Assembly: GCF_009870125.1 (NCBI RefSeq)
Contig: NC_046681.1
Coordinates: forward strand, 14,459,001-14,523,000
Reading direction: 5' to 3'
Origin: Drosophila pseudoobscura
Lineage: Eukaryota; Arthropoda; Insecta; Diptera; Drosophilidae
DNA: 64,000 bases
Made by a program: the position numbers and the translations under genes. The notes beneath the pieces are model-generated. The model was not told where the DNA came from. It saw only the letters and a list, made by a program, of their open reading frames with translations, and did not search any database. Shown here in pieces: positions 1-11,603 of this stretch (position 1 is the first letter of the stretch; each line of letters opens with the position of its first letter).

Positions 1-1888
1 CACTTTCGGGACTCAAATGCCCCTGCATATCACTATACAAATGTGCAGATTCGCCAAACAATGCCTCGTTGGACGCACTCGCTGCCGGAGCGGAAAGAAA
101 CTGCCGAACAATCCTATACAGGGGGCTGTATTTGATGTTTGTTTTCCACCAAATCAAAGGATCCATGCTCCTCTCAATTCTTGGCTCGGAGTTGTATAGA
201 TATAGGAGGTTCTTAAACTGCGACTGAGAGCTAAAGGATGTGGTGGCTGTCTGATTATGGGCAGAGCCAGAGGCCAGTATATTATCCAAAATGGTATCAA
301 TCTTTGATTCATTTTTAATTTGCGAAGAAGATATTTTAACTTTTTGCAAAGAAGGCTGACCCTCGTCGTTTCCTTGGATGCTGGTTAGCTGCTGCAGCAC
401 TTCGTTGGTGACCAGTTGCTCTTCGCGATCGTTGAAGAAGGCTTGCTTGTAGCGCGGATCCAAATATGTGGCCACCAGATATTTTATATCTGTGGTAATA
501 TGAGAGAACTTCATTTCCAGTTCTTCTAGCAGTTTACGGGCAAAGCTGCAAATGGTCTGTAAAAATGTATTAGGATATGTAGAAATTTATTTGCTTTGTT
601 TTATAATGAAAGATTACCACTGAGGACACAAAATTGTGGACATCTGTTCGAAGAGAATCCCTCAAGGCAGCCACAAGCGGAATCACCGAAGAGGCGGTCG
701 TTGAAGGATCGCTCCACATTTTGATGATCTCCTCGCAAGGCTGCATTACTTTCTTGCACAAATCAATGTCCAGCCATTCATCTGGATAGATTTGGACCAG
801 ACTATTTTCCTCGGCGTACAGCGAGAGAGCGTCCTTCATCTTGAGCACACGGCCCATAATGTCGAAAATGGAGTTCCATCTCAAGGGACTTTCGGCGATG
901 ATTGAGCACGGCTCTTGTTTAAGGCGAATCTCTTGAATGAATTTCAGCTGCTCCTGGGCCATCGTGGAGGACGCAAAATGCTCAACAATTTGCTTGCATT
1001 TCGAGTAGAGATTCTGGAGCTGTTGGTTCTCTTGCAAGGCGAATCTCACACACATTTGCAGGCGTGAGACAGAGCAGTCGGGAAGTGCTCCGGCCAGAGC
1101 AGTTGCCTCATCTCGGATAATGCAATGAACCTTCTCTCTAGAAAGCCCCATATCCAAACCTGAGATCAAACCCTGAATACAATAGGCCACTCTGTCGGTG
1201 TCCTCATAGCTAAGGGCCTCGCATTTGAGCGTAAGTCGCTGAGCCTTGAAATCACTCGTGACACCAAAACACGAAAGGCTAAGCAGGCCATCGTTATTGG
1301 CCCACCACAGACTGGTGCTCAGCGATATAGCACCTAGCAGATCCACCTGCTGCTTCACCTGAACGTGAAGTCTATTGTGGATATCGCGGCACAATATATT
1401 CTCATAGTAGCCCCTCGCTTTGATCACATATCCCGAGTGCAAAACTTTCACAAAGTTTATGAATCCGGGGCCTTCTATCAAGTCGAAGGAGTGATTGAGA
1501 AACATTTGCGCCAAATGTTCGTCACAGCGCGCGAACAACTGATCTTCATTGTCCATTTCCAAGGGATCAGGAGCGATCTTCTGATTTCAAAATGTAACTA
1601 TATCATGAGGGAATATCTCAGGGAACAGATTGAAATACTCACATGCAGTTTCAGTTCCAATTGCGATGTAGGATGCTGTGGCAACCTGTAAGTTACTTCT
1701 CTTTTCACTAAGCACCTGATATCTTCGGCGAGTGTTTGAAACTCCACAGGGTGCTTGCTTTTCAAATGGTTCCTCAGGCAGGTGGTGCCTCTGCCCTTTC
1801 TCGAGTAATTTCTGTTGCATAGACAGCATGTGGCCACCGTATCGTTGGCCTTGTAGAAAAACTGCCAGACATTGCTTTTCTTGCTCAT
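1..1888 (-). CDS. hAT-transposase-derived BED zinc-finger protein, partial
   Basis: Three coding segments are read on the minus strand: 1643-1888, 618-1580 and 1-556. Phase is preserved at both introns, and the frame runs off the left edge. The N-terminus (about residues 5-50) is a BED-type zinc finger with a CxxC pair (CCLCNR) and an HLKSKH histidine pair. The middle resembles the RNaseH-like core of hAT transposases. The end (DPLIWWK, then FLSAPAAS) is the hAT C-terminal dimerisation motif. The frame is intact over about 1.8 kb, the gene is spliced, and it shares a promoter with MCMBP. I see no terminal inverted repeats, which points to a domesticated host gene rather than a live transposon. 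It may be the CG13775-like gene of flies, but I cannot confirm that. Expected role: a sequence-specific DNA-binding nuclear protein. Confidence 0.8.
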
Positions 1889-2106
1889 AGTTTTTGTATC
1901 AAATTCCTACTTTTTGCGGATGTTGTTCACATCCGCCTCTACATCCGTTTTGGTGTGGCTTCTGCAGCCCTGTTTTGCGGAGCCATCGTCCAGGTCCACA
2001 TCGCTATAAATTCATCGATATTTGCCACTTTTGGCGCGCTATCGACACAAAACGTAGAGCAGCTGCTGAGTTTTTGTTTGTTATTTGCGAATTTTTTCAA
2101 AATATA
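1889..2106. promoter_or_regulatory. Divergent promoter, hAT/BED gene and MCMBP
   Basis: Only 218 bp separate the two start codons. The interval holds a DRE-like core (ATCGATA, 2014-2020) and a second partial one (CTATCGACA, about 2039). DRE/DREF sites are typical of fly housekeeping and replication genes, which suits MCMBP. Shared use by both genes is inferred from spacing only. Confidence 0.5.
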
Positions 2107-4048
2107 ATGCCTTGTTCAATGGATATGCCAAGTACTTCCAACGGATTGGACCACTACAGCCAAAGGGACCCATCCGAGTTGAAGGAGCTGCTTAAGGATT
2201 CAACTGCATGGCACGCCATTCCTTTGCTAAACTACACGCCGTTGCATAAACTGAAGGATCAGACTTTGGTGCGTTTCCGGGGCATGATTCAGGACATGAT
2301 GGACCCGGAAATCTATTTGGAGCGCTATGAAGTGAAATCCTCGGACGGAAGCAAGCGTCTACAGCACGGCCAATACCATGATTGCTTAAAGCTGGCAACG
2401 GGCGAATCAATCGACTACAATGCCGAGAGCAATGTGCATGGCGAGAGGCGTACACTGTTTGTGGTTTCAGTGCCAGGCCTGAATGATTGGACCAAGGAAC
2501 ACGAAGGCAAGTGCAGTCCCCAGCCCAAGTTGCTCAGCCAAACGCAATCGCCAAACAATGCCAAAAAGCGTACTTTGGATGACCAGGAAGCCATGGATGT
2601 AGAAGATGATAACGATACTTTGCTCAAACGAAAATGTGTTGAGGGGACCAAGTCAGACTCATCGGGGAACTCATCGGCCGCTGCTCCAGCCGTGCTCGGC
2701 TCTGAGTATTTGATAAATTCTCCCTTGCCCAGTCGACCCAGCATGGCCTGCATGGTGAAAGTGTACGAAGACTTTGATAGCTATAAACTGAATTCCCTGG
2801 TCGACTTTGTTGGTTTCCTATCAGTCGATCCCTCGCTGGATGCCGCCACCATAGATACGGAGGGTTTTGATAGCCTAAGCGAGCTGCAGGCCACGCATCC
2901 ATCGCCCTTCCTCATACCACGTGTGCATGCCTTTGCAGTCCAGCATTTGCCGCACGCCAATCCGCTGCTGGACAAGAGTCTACAACAGCCGGCGGACGCT
3001 AGTGCCAGCGAAGATCTATCACAGACCAGCGTGCACAAAGATTTACGGATGCTTCTGAAGCTCTGCCTGTTTGACGATGACTTGGCTGCCGAGTATTTGC
3101 TTTCCCATTTGATTTCCTCGGTGTACAGTCGCTCCGAGATGCAGAGCATTGGAAAGTTTTCCCTAAACATATGCAACTTGCCCAAGGAATCACTGGCACA
3201 GTATACAACAAAGCTGTACCAAGTACTGGAGCTACTTTTGCCAGCCAGCCATTACCTGGCCATGACTCTGGAGACAATGAACACGGCTGCCTTTGCCCCC
3301 AAGTAAGTGAGACATAAGCCTTGATCGTGAATATGTATGATTAACAATTCTTGGCCCAACAGAAAGGATTACGAGACCAACAAGCTGGTCTCTGGCATGC
3401 TACAGCTAGCACCGCACACTCATCTGGTGCTGGACGAGACGTACATGCAGCAGGGCAAACTGGAGGCGAATGGCGTCCTTGCCATCCAGCACTTGGCGCA
3501 CCTGATCAACAGCCAGGAGCTAAAGTGCGATTTCCAGTACTATCAGATTGACTACCATGTGAACATTCCTGTGCTTGTCCTGAGCGAAGGACGCAGTATG
3601 TTACCGGTACAGCATACAGTATTTCATGTGCGATTGGATTTCAAATCAAATACCTCTCTTACAGAGCGACTTTGTGTTGCCTATTAACGCCGATGCCAAG
3701 GCCGTGGAACTGCTGGATGAATCTCTGAAGGCGGCCCACCACTACTTGCAGCCAGCGCGCCTCCAACAGTTCCGCAAGTATTTGACCTTGGCACGCATCA
3801 GTCCGTTTAACGTCAGCGAGGAACACACCGAGATGATTCAACAGGATTTCGTGGATATGCGCAAGGCGAATGCCAAGAGCAATGCGGATGATCTGCATGG
3901 CTTGTTGGTGCTTTCACGCCTTCTGGGCATTGCCCGTGGGAAAAATGCACTGGACAAGGAAACTTGGCAGCTGGCGACCGAGTTCGAGGCCAAGCGGCGA
4001 CAGCGGCTACAGGCATTGCCGAAGTCAACCGTCCAGCTGCGTAATTAA
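2107..4048 (+). CDS. CG3430: MCM-complex-binding protein (MCMBP/ETG1 family)
   Basis: The exons are 2107-3302, 3363-3606 and 3665-4048, giving about 607 aa. The start is the ATG that opens MPCSMDMPST; the frame is open further upstream but lies in the promoter. The second intron uses a GTACAG donor, chosen because it joins LSEGRSMLP to SDFVLP, the conserved family order. The protein family binds MCM2-7 and helps unload or stabilise the replicative helicase and promote sister-chromatid cohesion in the nucleus. Visible family landmarks are the N-terminal FRGMIQDMMDPE block, the PHTHLVLDET block in the second exon, and the C-terminal DFVDMRKANAKSNADDLH and LLVLSRLLGIARG blocks. It is convergent with the ZZ/SANT gene, the stops being only about 80 bp apart. 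The symbol is from memory of the fly orthologue. Confidence 0.92.
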
Positions 4049-4126
4049 TTTGGTTTCAACATAGAATTTACTCATTTTTTATTGTCTTATTATAATGTTT
4101 ACAAATAAGTATTAATTGGAAGAAAA

Positions 4127-5209
4127 CTATGAGTCCTGATCCACAACAACTTCGTGGCCCATATGCTCGAAGCGTTCTTCGATCAACTGACCGGCCAGAC
4201 AGTCGCCGCATAAATTTATATGGCAATAGCAGCTATCACAGCGCCAGTGCGTCCTGGTCACAGACGCCGCCTCACATTCGGCGCACTTGGGTGCCATCGG
4301 ATCGGGATTGTAGCCATCTTCGATTTGCTGTTTCTCTTCGAGTACGGCCGTGAGAAGTTTCAGACGCAGCTGCTCCTTACGCTTGGCATCTTTATCCAGA
4401 TCGCCGTCCAGGCCGTCGGTCTCGGCCTTGGGTTCCAACTTGGCTTGTGAGAATGCGGGCGACAAAGCGCCCGCAGGAGACTGCCCTCGCAGTTCGTCCA
4501 GTGTTATATCGTCCTCGGGCATTTGCAGAGATATATTCTGGGCAGGAAAGAACGTAGATCGGCGTATATTGAACTTGGGTTTGGTCAGGGGTGGTCGGCG
4601 ATATTTGGGCAGGCGCCCTGGTACCGGCATGCCAGCTTCGTGTAGCTTCTGGAAGTACTTCTGTATGCGACTGAACACCTGCTGCGTTGTCCGATTCCCC
4701 AAGGCTTTGGCTATCTTCGCAAAGCGTCTGCTTTCCACCTCCTCCGGCGGATACTGAATTAGCAGCCGCTCCAAATGTCGCTGCTCCTCGTTGGTCCAGA
4801 GGCGGTTGTGGTGTTTAACCGACCGTCCGCTATTGCTGTCGTTCACTGTTTCCGGGGACTGCGGTAATTCTGGAGTGTAAGAAGCCATCTGATTTGTGGA
4901 AACTCCGGCTCCGTCCTTGGCTGTCAATGTGGGTAGCTCTGGCAAGGGCGCTATGACTATATAGTTGTCCGATATCAGCGGCTCGTTGCTGCGTAGTTTG
5001 TCTAACAATAGCTGCGGATTGTTCAGGTAAATTTTCCTAGTCGCTTCTAACTCATCAATCTGCTGGTGGACACGAATGCGTTGGGCTTGCAACACCGCAA
5101 TGGTGCGCAATAGGCTGGAATAGAACTCATTGCCACGGAGTGCCAGGTGCTCAGACTCAAAATGAAACACGTCCTCATCCTCCGGGGCAGAATCATCCAG
5201 GTGTTCCAT
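4127..5209 (-). CDS. Atac1: ZZ/SANT-domain ATAC histone acetyltransferase subunit (ZZZ3-like)
   Basis: One uninterrupted 360-codon exon. A Myb/SANT-like domain lies at about residues 137-195 (RLWTNEEQRHLERLLIQYP, then RRFAKIAKALGNRT and a basic helix). A ZZ-type zinc finger closes the protein at about 305-350, with paired cysteines in CAECEAAS, WRCDSCYCHINLCGDCL and a terminal His. This domain order is that of human ZZZ3, the histone-tail reader of the ATAC acetyltransferase complex. The fly subunit is Atac1 (CG9200 from memory). It acts in nuclear transcription. It is head-to-head with Hmgcl across about 200 bp and convergent with MCMBP. Assignment rests on domain order and fly-sized length; the symbol is less certain than the family. 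Confidence 0.85.
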   Translation of the reverse strand: MEHLDDSAPEDEDVFHFESEHLALRGNEFYSSLLRTIAVLQAQRIRVHQQIDELEATRKIYLNNPQLLLDKLRSNEPLISDNYIVIAPLPELPTLTAKDGAGVSTNQMASYTPELPQSPETVNDSNSGRSVKHHNRLWTNEEQRHLERLLIQYPPEEVESRRFAKIAKALGNRTTQQVFSRIQKYFQKLHEAGMPVPGRLPKYRRPPLTKPKFNIRRSTFFPAQNISLQMPEDDITLDELRGQSPAGALSPAFSQAKLEPKAETDGLDGDLDKDAKRKEQLRLKLLTAVLEEKQQIEDGYNPDPMAPKCAECEAASVTRTHWRCDSCYCHINLCGDCLAGQLIEERFEHMGHEVVVDQDS

Positions 5210-5413
5210 TTGAATATAGTCTAAATTAGTTTTAAATCACCAAACCGCCAAATTTTCAGAAAAATCAACACATATGTATGTGCATTAGTGATGATATAAA
5301 TATATCAATATATAATTATTAGTATCGATGCTTTTGTTGGAAATATATCGATCGTGCTGATAAGAAACAGCTGGTGGGCAAGTCGAAAATACGTAACATT
5401 TTAATCTAGCAAT
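5210..5413. promoter_or_regulatory. Divergent promoter, Atac1 and Hmgcl
   Basis: A 204-bp AT-rich gap between opposed start codons carries two DRE-like TATCGAT cores (5323-5329 and 5346-5352). Shared use by both genes is inferred from position. Confidence 0.5.
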
Positions 5414-6457
5414 ATGCCAATTCCACGAATTCTCCTCCCAGCATACCGATCTCTGGCTTCCTTCACTGCCAAGGTACTAGCTTAGCCAAATAGATCAATC
5501 TCATATGAATATTAACCCTACAATAACACACAGCGCACGGCGGTTACAAGTCAATCGAACCAGGTGCGGATTGTGGAGGTGGGTCCACGGGATGGACTTC
5601 AAAATGAAGCAAAGATCCTGCCAGCAGCAACGAAAATTGAGCTGATCGATCGGCTATCCGAAACCGGCCTGACCACCATTGAAGCAACAAGTTTCGTGAG
5701 CTCAAAGTGGGTTCCCCAAATGGGAGACAATTCAGAGGTATTTCGAGGCATTCGCAAAGTGCCAGGGATCAACTACCCGGTGCTCACACCGAATCTCAAA
5801 GGGTTCGAGAGTGCGCTGGCAGCCGGTGCCGAGGAGGTGGCCGTCTTTGGAGCCGCTTCTGATGCATTTTCCTTGAAAAATGTCAATTGCACAGCCGCCG
5901 AGGCAATCGAGCGCTTCAAGCCAGTTCTGAAAGCATCCCAAAAGCATGGAGTTCGTGTTCGTGGCTATGTATCTACAATAGTAGGTTGCCCATACGAGGG
6001 AGCCGTTGCGCCGAGTGCTGTGGTGAGAGTAGTCGAGGCTCTTTATGAGATGGGCTGCTATGAGATTTCTCTGGGCGACACCATTGGCGTGGGAACGCCC
6101 GGCAGCATGCGTCGAATGCTGGACGAGGTAGCCCGAGCTGTGCCCGCTGAGAATCTGGCTGTTCATTGCCACGATACTTATGGCCAGGCTCTGTCCAATA
6201 TCTTGGTGTCACTGGAATACGGCATACGCGTGGTGGACTCTTCTGTTTCTGGCCTTGGTGGTTGTCCCTATGCCCGGGGAGCATCTGGCAATGCAGCCAC
6301 CGAGGATGTGGTCTACATGTTGCACGGAATGGGACTTAATACAGGCGTTAATCTCGACAAACTCATACAAGTTGGCCGCTACATCTGCACGGAGTTGGGC
6401 CGCCCCTCCGAGTCAAAGGTTAATCGCGCCTGGAAGGGTCCTGCAGTGAAGCAGTAA
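5414..6457 (+). CDS. Hmgcl: Hydroxymethylglutaryl-CoA lyase, mitochondrial
   Basis: Exons 5414-5473 and 5534-6457 join in phase to give about 327 aa. The first exon encodes a 20-residue leader rich in Arg and hydrophobic residues, a plausible mitochondrial targeting peptide. The enzyme splits HMG-CoA into acetoacetate and acetyl-CoA, the last step of leucine breakdown and ketone-body synthesis. Diagnostic motifs are [10 protein letters not shown] near the start, the metal-binding [10 protein letters not shown], and the HMG-CoA-lyase signature [19 protein letters not shown] with the active-site Cys. The length suits the family (about 300 mature residues). The fly orthologue is CG10399 from memory. 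Confidence 0.96.
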
Positions 6458-6549
6458 ATAGATCTGGATCTCCAGAAACGGCAAACGATGGCATTTACTA
6501 GAAATAGTTACACAATACATTTATTTTTGATGCAACATTCAGATATTTC

Positions 6550-8787
6550 TTATTTGCTCGAAAATTGCTGAGCATCTCGAAGGGTATACATGGAGATGTC
6601 GCCGGAGGCGAGCGACAGATCGGCCAAACTTTGATTGGCAGGGCGTGGAATGTGCGATACGGGGGCATCACTAGGTAGCTTCATTTTACCATCATGACGG
6701 AATACTTTTGGCTCAACGGCCGTGTTCAAATACTTTTGAATTTTCTGCACATTGGGCATCGGTATGGGCGTGCGTTCATCGATCACCTGCCAAATGTCTG
6801 TGGGGTTACAGAACCTACCAACGATTTCAATTCCATTTCTCAACTTACGTGCTGTAGCTCTGAAGATATGTACGCCTTTTTGGGCAGTAGTTGAGATGCG
6901 GATACGATGTCCAGTTCGTTGCGTATTCCCGCCGAAGTGGAAGCAGCAGGCTGCAGCAAACGGGACTCCTGTTCCAGTTCAGTAATGGCCAAAGTGCTAA
7001 AGACATCTGTGCTGGTCTGACGGAAAGTACTCATCAGCGGTGTCGTACCAGACATTTGAGTGTATGTGCGAATGGGACTAATAATGTCATCATAGGGCTG
7101 CTTCAATTGGCGCTGACGACGCTGGGGAATGCCCGATGGTGTGTTTAAGAAGGTATGTGGAGTCTTTTTCAAATGCATATTAATGTCATAGCGAGGTGGT
7201 ATTTTGCTTTTACTCGGCGACTGCATCACATTTTGCGGCTTGTTATTGCTGCGTAGAGGCACAGGGGGCTGCAGAAATTCGGCGGCAGCAGTCTTGAGCA
7301 AACGCTTGGGTGACATATCAAATGTATTCTGTTTCTGAAGAACTGGGCTCTTGGGTTTGGCTACGGTTGCTGGAACTGGAGCAGCGGCAGCAATGTACTC
7401 CAATCCTTTTTGCATCATATACTGAATTTCCTCGATTGTATCATTGAAATGCATCGAGTTCTCTTTGTTTTCTTCTGCTTCATCCGCGAATGCCTCTTCC
7501 TTAATATCAAAAATAGGCGCTTTATCGTTGGAAATGCCCTCCTCCTCGTCGGACGATGATAATTCAATTATTGTATTCTCAACATAATCCGATTCATCAT
7601 CATTTTTGGAGGGAGACGCTAGCTCTATTAAGCTGCCATGCAAATCACCCAGCAGCTCGCGCTCTTCTTCCTTAGACATGTTGAGCGGTTTGGCTTTCTT
7701 AATTGCCGCATAGAACAGGTCATCGACGTTGAGAAGAGTTCCTCCTATGGAACTAGACTCTGTGGCCGTTTCATAGGAGCTGGACACATTTGTCTTCTGG
7801 GTTTGAGCACTCTGGAAACTCACGTGTGACGACACATCAGATTCCTGCTCATAGGCCTCGATTATGGTCGAGGGGCGCAGCAGACCCACCATCTTTACGG
7901 GCGAGACATTCTTTTTCGCCATTGGCTCTGGATTGGAGTCCTCACTGCAGGCCAGTGTCTGGTCACTATCCCAAAAACGTGAGGGTGCCTCAACGTCCTC
8001 AAGCTGTGTGCATTCCACTCCCTTGACCGGACTCTCGTTGTCCAAGTGATCCTCAGAGCCGATCTGCTCCAACATGCGACGCAAGAACTCAATCTCCTTC
8101 TGGGCAGCTACAAAAATGTTTAATTTCTATAGGATCTCTAATGGCATAGGCTTTTTCTTTTTACTCACTGTCTTCACCGCTGAGATCACGTATGCCGCTA
8201 TTCTCCTTGGCCATGGCAAGAACATGTTTTTTGTCCTCACTGTGCAGGTACTGAAACAGGGTGCTATCGGGATCGGATGCCGTCTTATCGCACATGCGTT
8301 CAAAGGCATCAAAACTGTCATCACCATGTTCCGAAGCATCTCCAGTGGCCATGGATTCGTATATGGTGTCGTCACCCATATTGATTGTGGTTGCAGCTTC
8401 CGCCTGCTTCTGCTGCTGCTCCTTCTTTAACTTTCTCGCCTCTAACAATTTCTTCAGGTCCTCATCAATATCCAGGCTGTAGCGCTGTTCCTTAGATTCC
8501 ATTTGTGCAGATTTTTTAGGTACTCTGAAAAATTGAAACTTATCACAAACCGGATGGATGTCAATTGCTACTCTAATAATTCTATGGTTACTATGTCATT
8601 CTCAAGGGATATGTTTTTTTCATGCATACAGTCGAAAATATAATAATTTTAGTTTCTAAATAATAAGAACAACACTATTACTATCCAATGGTAAGGGAGA
8701 GTCTGGTATTTACCGATTGGCCAGAAGGTGATCACGCAGTTTCTGACGCCAAGCCTCGCTGTCTTGAAATTTGTTAAGACCAGACAT
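6550..8787 (-). CDS. Unrecognised 641-aa Ser/Thr-Pro-rich, low-complexity protein
   Basis: Four exons join in phase: 8714-8787, 8169-8524, 6849-8107 and 6550-6786. The last intron uses the second of two close acceptors (exon starting at 6786), because only that one keeps frame. The N-terminus (MSGLNKFQDSEAWRQKLRDH) is followed by a Lys/Gln-rich helix at about residues 45-70 and a short predicted coiled coil (EIEFLRRMLEQI). A long acidic, disordered middle contains many SP/TP sites, including SPVKG, SPKRLL, SPSKSK and SPIRTY, and two basic patches. The C-terminal 80 residues look more compact (MPNVQKIQKYLNTAVEP). I do not recognise the family. Repeated S/T-P-x-K sites suggest a cyclin-dependent-kinase substrate, for instance a spindle or centrosome protein, but that is only an inference. 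Confidence 0.8.
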
Positions 8788-9360
8788 TTTTTTGCCTGTT
8801 TTGCAGCTTGTGTGTTTGTGTGTTTGCGTGTGCCGGTCCTTAGTGCACAAATCGAGAGAGCATTCGGTGTAAGCGTTACAAATAAACTCAAAGCGCCTCT
8901 AGTTGTTTAACGTATTTGGTTTATATTCTTAACAATTAACATACCATACCTTTAATTTACAAATAGTGAAGCGAGACGCTACTCTTTAAATATTTTCGTT
9001 GACGCGCTGCCGATCAGAAAGGTACTCGCAAGTAGTTATCGAACGACGCTCTGTGGCGGTCGGTATTTTTAAAATCGATGCCTTGCTTTGTTGAATATGA
9101 ATGAAATTAGAATGAATTGAATTGCAAAGGCTAGGCTCTCTATGCTAAAATATTTTAGTCTATTTTTATAATTTACAAAAATTTTTCAAACAAAGAATGC
9201 GAGAATATTTGTTAAAATGTTTTTTCTGGAGTGTCACTTTTAGGTGTCGATACATCGATTGCAAGCAGTCTTCAAATGCCGGTGAAAAAAGATAACAAAC
9301 AAAGTGCACTTTTAGAGGAAAAATTAATCACTAAAATTTGTAAGTAGGCTCTGGAGCAAC
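8788..9360. promoter_or_regulatory. Divergent promoter region, unknown gene and Coprox
   Basis: A 573-bp AT-rich interval between opposed starts. ATCGAT cores lie at 9074-9079 and in the TCGATACATCGAT cluster near 9247-9259, DRE-like sites common in fly housekeeping promoters. No TATA box can be placed with confidence. Confidence 0.4.
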
Positions 9361-10527
9361 ATGAACGTAATACGGCACACAATGTCCCTGGTGTCGTTGG
9401 GCGTGTTTCAGCTCGGCCGACGGACCAGGAGCCAGCATTTCCGTGGCTTTCTGCTCGGCACGGGGCTGGGGCTGTCGGCCTTTTCATCGGTCACGTACGC
9501 ACAGGCGGAGGCCGAAAACGCAAAGGTCAAGAGAAAGCTGGATACGTCCAGGTTCATGGCCGAGCCGATAACAGATGCCGCAGTCCTGTTGGGGGACAAG
9601 GCCAACATGCGGCACAGAATGGAGCTGATGATTATGGAGATTCAGGCGGAATTCTGCCGCGCCTTGGAATCGGAGGAGATGTGTGGCAAGAAGTTTCAGG
9701 TGGACCGTTGGCAGCGAGAGGAGGGTGGCGGCGGCATTACCTGCGTTATCCAGGATGGCGATGTTTTCGAGAAGGCGGGAGTTAACATCTCGGTGGTCAC
9801 AGGCTGGTTGCCACCAGCTGCTGTTCAACAGATGCGCTCCCGTGGCAAGAACCTGACGGAGGGCGCCAAACTACCCTTCTTTGCCAGCGGTGTGAGCGCT
9901 GTGATCCATCCACGCAACCCACATATCCCTACTATCCACTTTAACTATCGCTACTTTGAGGTGGAAACACCAGATGGCAAAAAGCAATGGTGGTTCGGGG
10001 GCGGCACAGACCTCACACCGTACTACCTGGACAAACAGGACGCTCGCCACTTCCACCAGACTCTGAAGTCTGCCTGTGACGAACACGACACCTCCTACTA
10101 TCCCAAGTTTAAGAAGTGGTGCGATGACTACTTCCGCATCAAGCACAGGAGCGAGAGCCGTGGCATTGGCGGCATATTCTTTGACGACATCGATTCACCC
10201 AACCAAGAGGCTGCCTTTAATTTTGTGACTGGCTGTGCTAAGGCCGTCATCCCGTCTTACATGCCCCTTGTACAGAAGCACAAGAACCGGGAGTATGGCA
10301 ACAATGAGCGGCAGTGGCAACTACTTCGCCGCGGCCGCTATGTGGAGTTCAACCTCATCTACGATCGCGGCACCAAGTTCGGCCTATACACGCCCGGTGC
10401 GCGCTATGAGAGCATTTTGATGTCACTGCCTCTCCATGCCCGCTGGGAGTACATGCACGAGCCCAAATCCACATCCAAGGAGGGTGAGCTAATGAAGGTT
10501 CTGAAGAATCCAAAAGATTGGGTCTAA
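9361..10527 (+). CDS. Coprox: Coproporphyrinogen-III oxidase (oxygen-dependent)
   Basis: A single exon of 388 codons. The enzyme oxidatively decarboxylates coproporphyrinogen III to protoporphyrinogen IX in the mitochondrial intermembrane space, a late haem-synthesis step. The N-terminal 45 residues carry Arg-rich and hydrophobic stretches ([16 protein letters not shown]), consistent with mitochondrial import. Core HemF motifs are all present: [29 protein letters not shown], the signature [23 protein letters not shown] and the end block [20 protein letters not shown]. The length matches fly and human mature enzymes. The start is the first ATG in frame after the DRE-rich promoter; a second Met follows at residue 8. 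The fly orthologue is CG3433 from memory. Confidence 0.97.
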   Translation: MNVIRHTMSLVSLGVFQLGRRTRSQHFRGFLLGTGLGLSAFSSVTYAQAEAENAKVKRKLDTSRFMAEPITDAAVLLGDKANMRHRMELMIMEIQAEFCRALESEEMCGKKFQVDRWQREEGGGGITCVIQDGDVFEKAGVNISVVTGWLPPAAVQQMRSRGKNLTEGAKLPFFASGVSAVIHPRNPHIPTIHFNYRYFEVETPDGKKQWWFGGGTDLTPYYLDKQDARHFHQTLKSACDEHDTSYYPKFKKWCDDYFRIKHRSESRGIGGIFFDDIDSPNQEAAFNFVTGCAKAVIPSYMPLVQKHKNREYGNNERQWQLLRRGRYVEFNLIYDRGTKFGLYTPGARYESILMSLPLHARWEYMHEPKSTSKEGELMKVLKNPKDWV

Positions 10528-11603
10528 CCCATGACATGAGTTAATTTTTATGTGGGAAAATGGTGCCTTTCAAATAGAAATACATACACAAACAGACAGA
10601 TGCACACATAATTACATATGGGCATTTTTAAAATAAATATGAGCCAAATTTTTACGTTTTACATAATGAAGTTTGAAATTATAGGGATTTGATTAACGGT
10701 ATAGCCTTAGATACAGAATTTGTAGAATTTGCATCTAATCTATGATCCACATGTTCTTAAGTAAGTATTCTGGAAGATTCTACGTAAATGGTAGTACATG
10801 CATACATAAATCCATTTGTATGTCTATCTACGCTTGAAAATGTTTTGTCTCAACTGTACATTATTTTGTAGATTGAGAAAATATCCGTTCTTGGTATACA
10901 TACAAATCTCCATGTGCAGTAGATTTTTCAAACACTGTTGCACTTCCCCAGAAACACATACAGAACATCTGCAATCAAATTTCAAGATGGTGGATTTTTA
11001 AGGGTTATGTCCGTCTATCTAGAAAATTCCGTAAAATGACGTCATCTAACCAATTTTAAGGTTATACCACCAATGCCTATGCAACGTGCATATTTCTCCA
11101 TCAAATGGAGCGTTCGGTTCAGCCCGATTTTGTATGTATACCTATTTACACGCATAGGCAATACAGGCGTATGCCTGCACACCTACAGCCCTGCCCTCAC
11201 GCACACTACACATTTTCCCCCCTGAATCACATCTCAGACTGTGCATAAGTGTGTGTGTGTGTATGCCTGCGTCTTTACACGCGCGTAAACCGGGAAATTC
11301 GCGCCACCGGCAATTCCTCATGTGGACGGGACGGCAACCCAAGCCGTTTAAACAAATGCAGATTTCTACCCAATAAATTGAGATCATGTATCAGTCAATG
11401 GGGGGATTACATAGTTTATAAAATTTTTATTTTTCCTTTCTTGTATGCCATACGTTTTCTCTGTGTTGTTATGTTCGGTGTGCAGAGTATATCTGCTCGT
11501 GTTTCTTCTTTATTTTATGCTTCCTTTTTACTGCATCTGTTGTGGTTTGTTGTTGTTGTTGTTTGTTTTGTAGTACAAATGAAAACTAACTTAACTAATG
11601 GGT
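10528..11603. other. Convergent 3' regions of Coprox and smt3
   Basis: About 1.1 kb without a supportable gene. The Coprox side has an AATAAA signal near 10632. The smt3 side is rich in GTT repeats around 11548-11562. A (TG)n run lies near 11250-11262. Open frames here have fly-atypical composition and are taken as chance. Confidence 0.5.
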
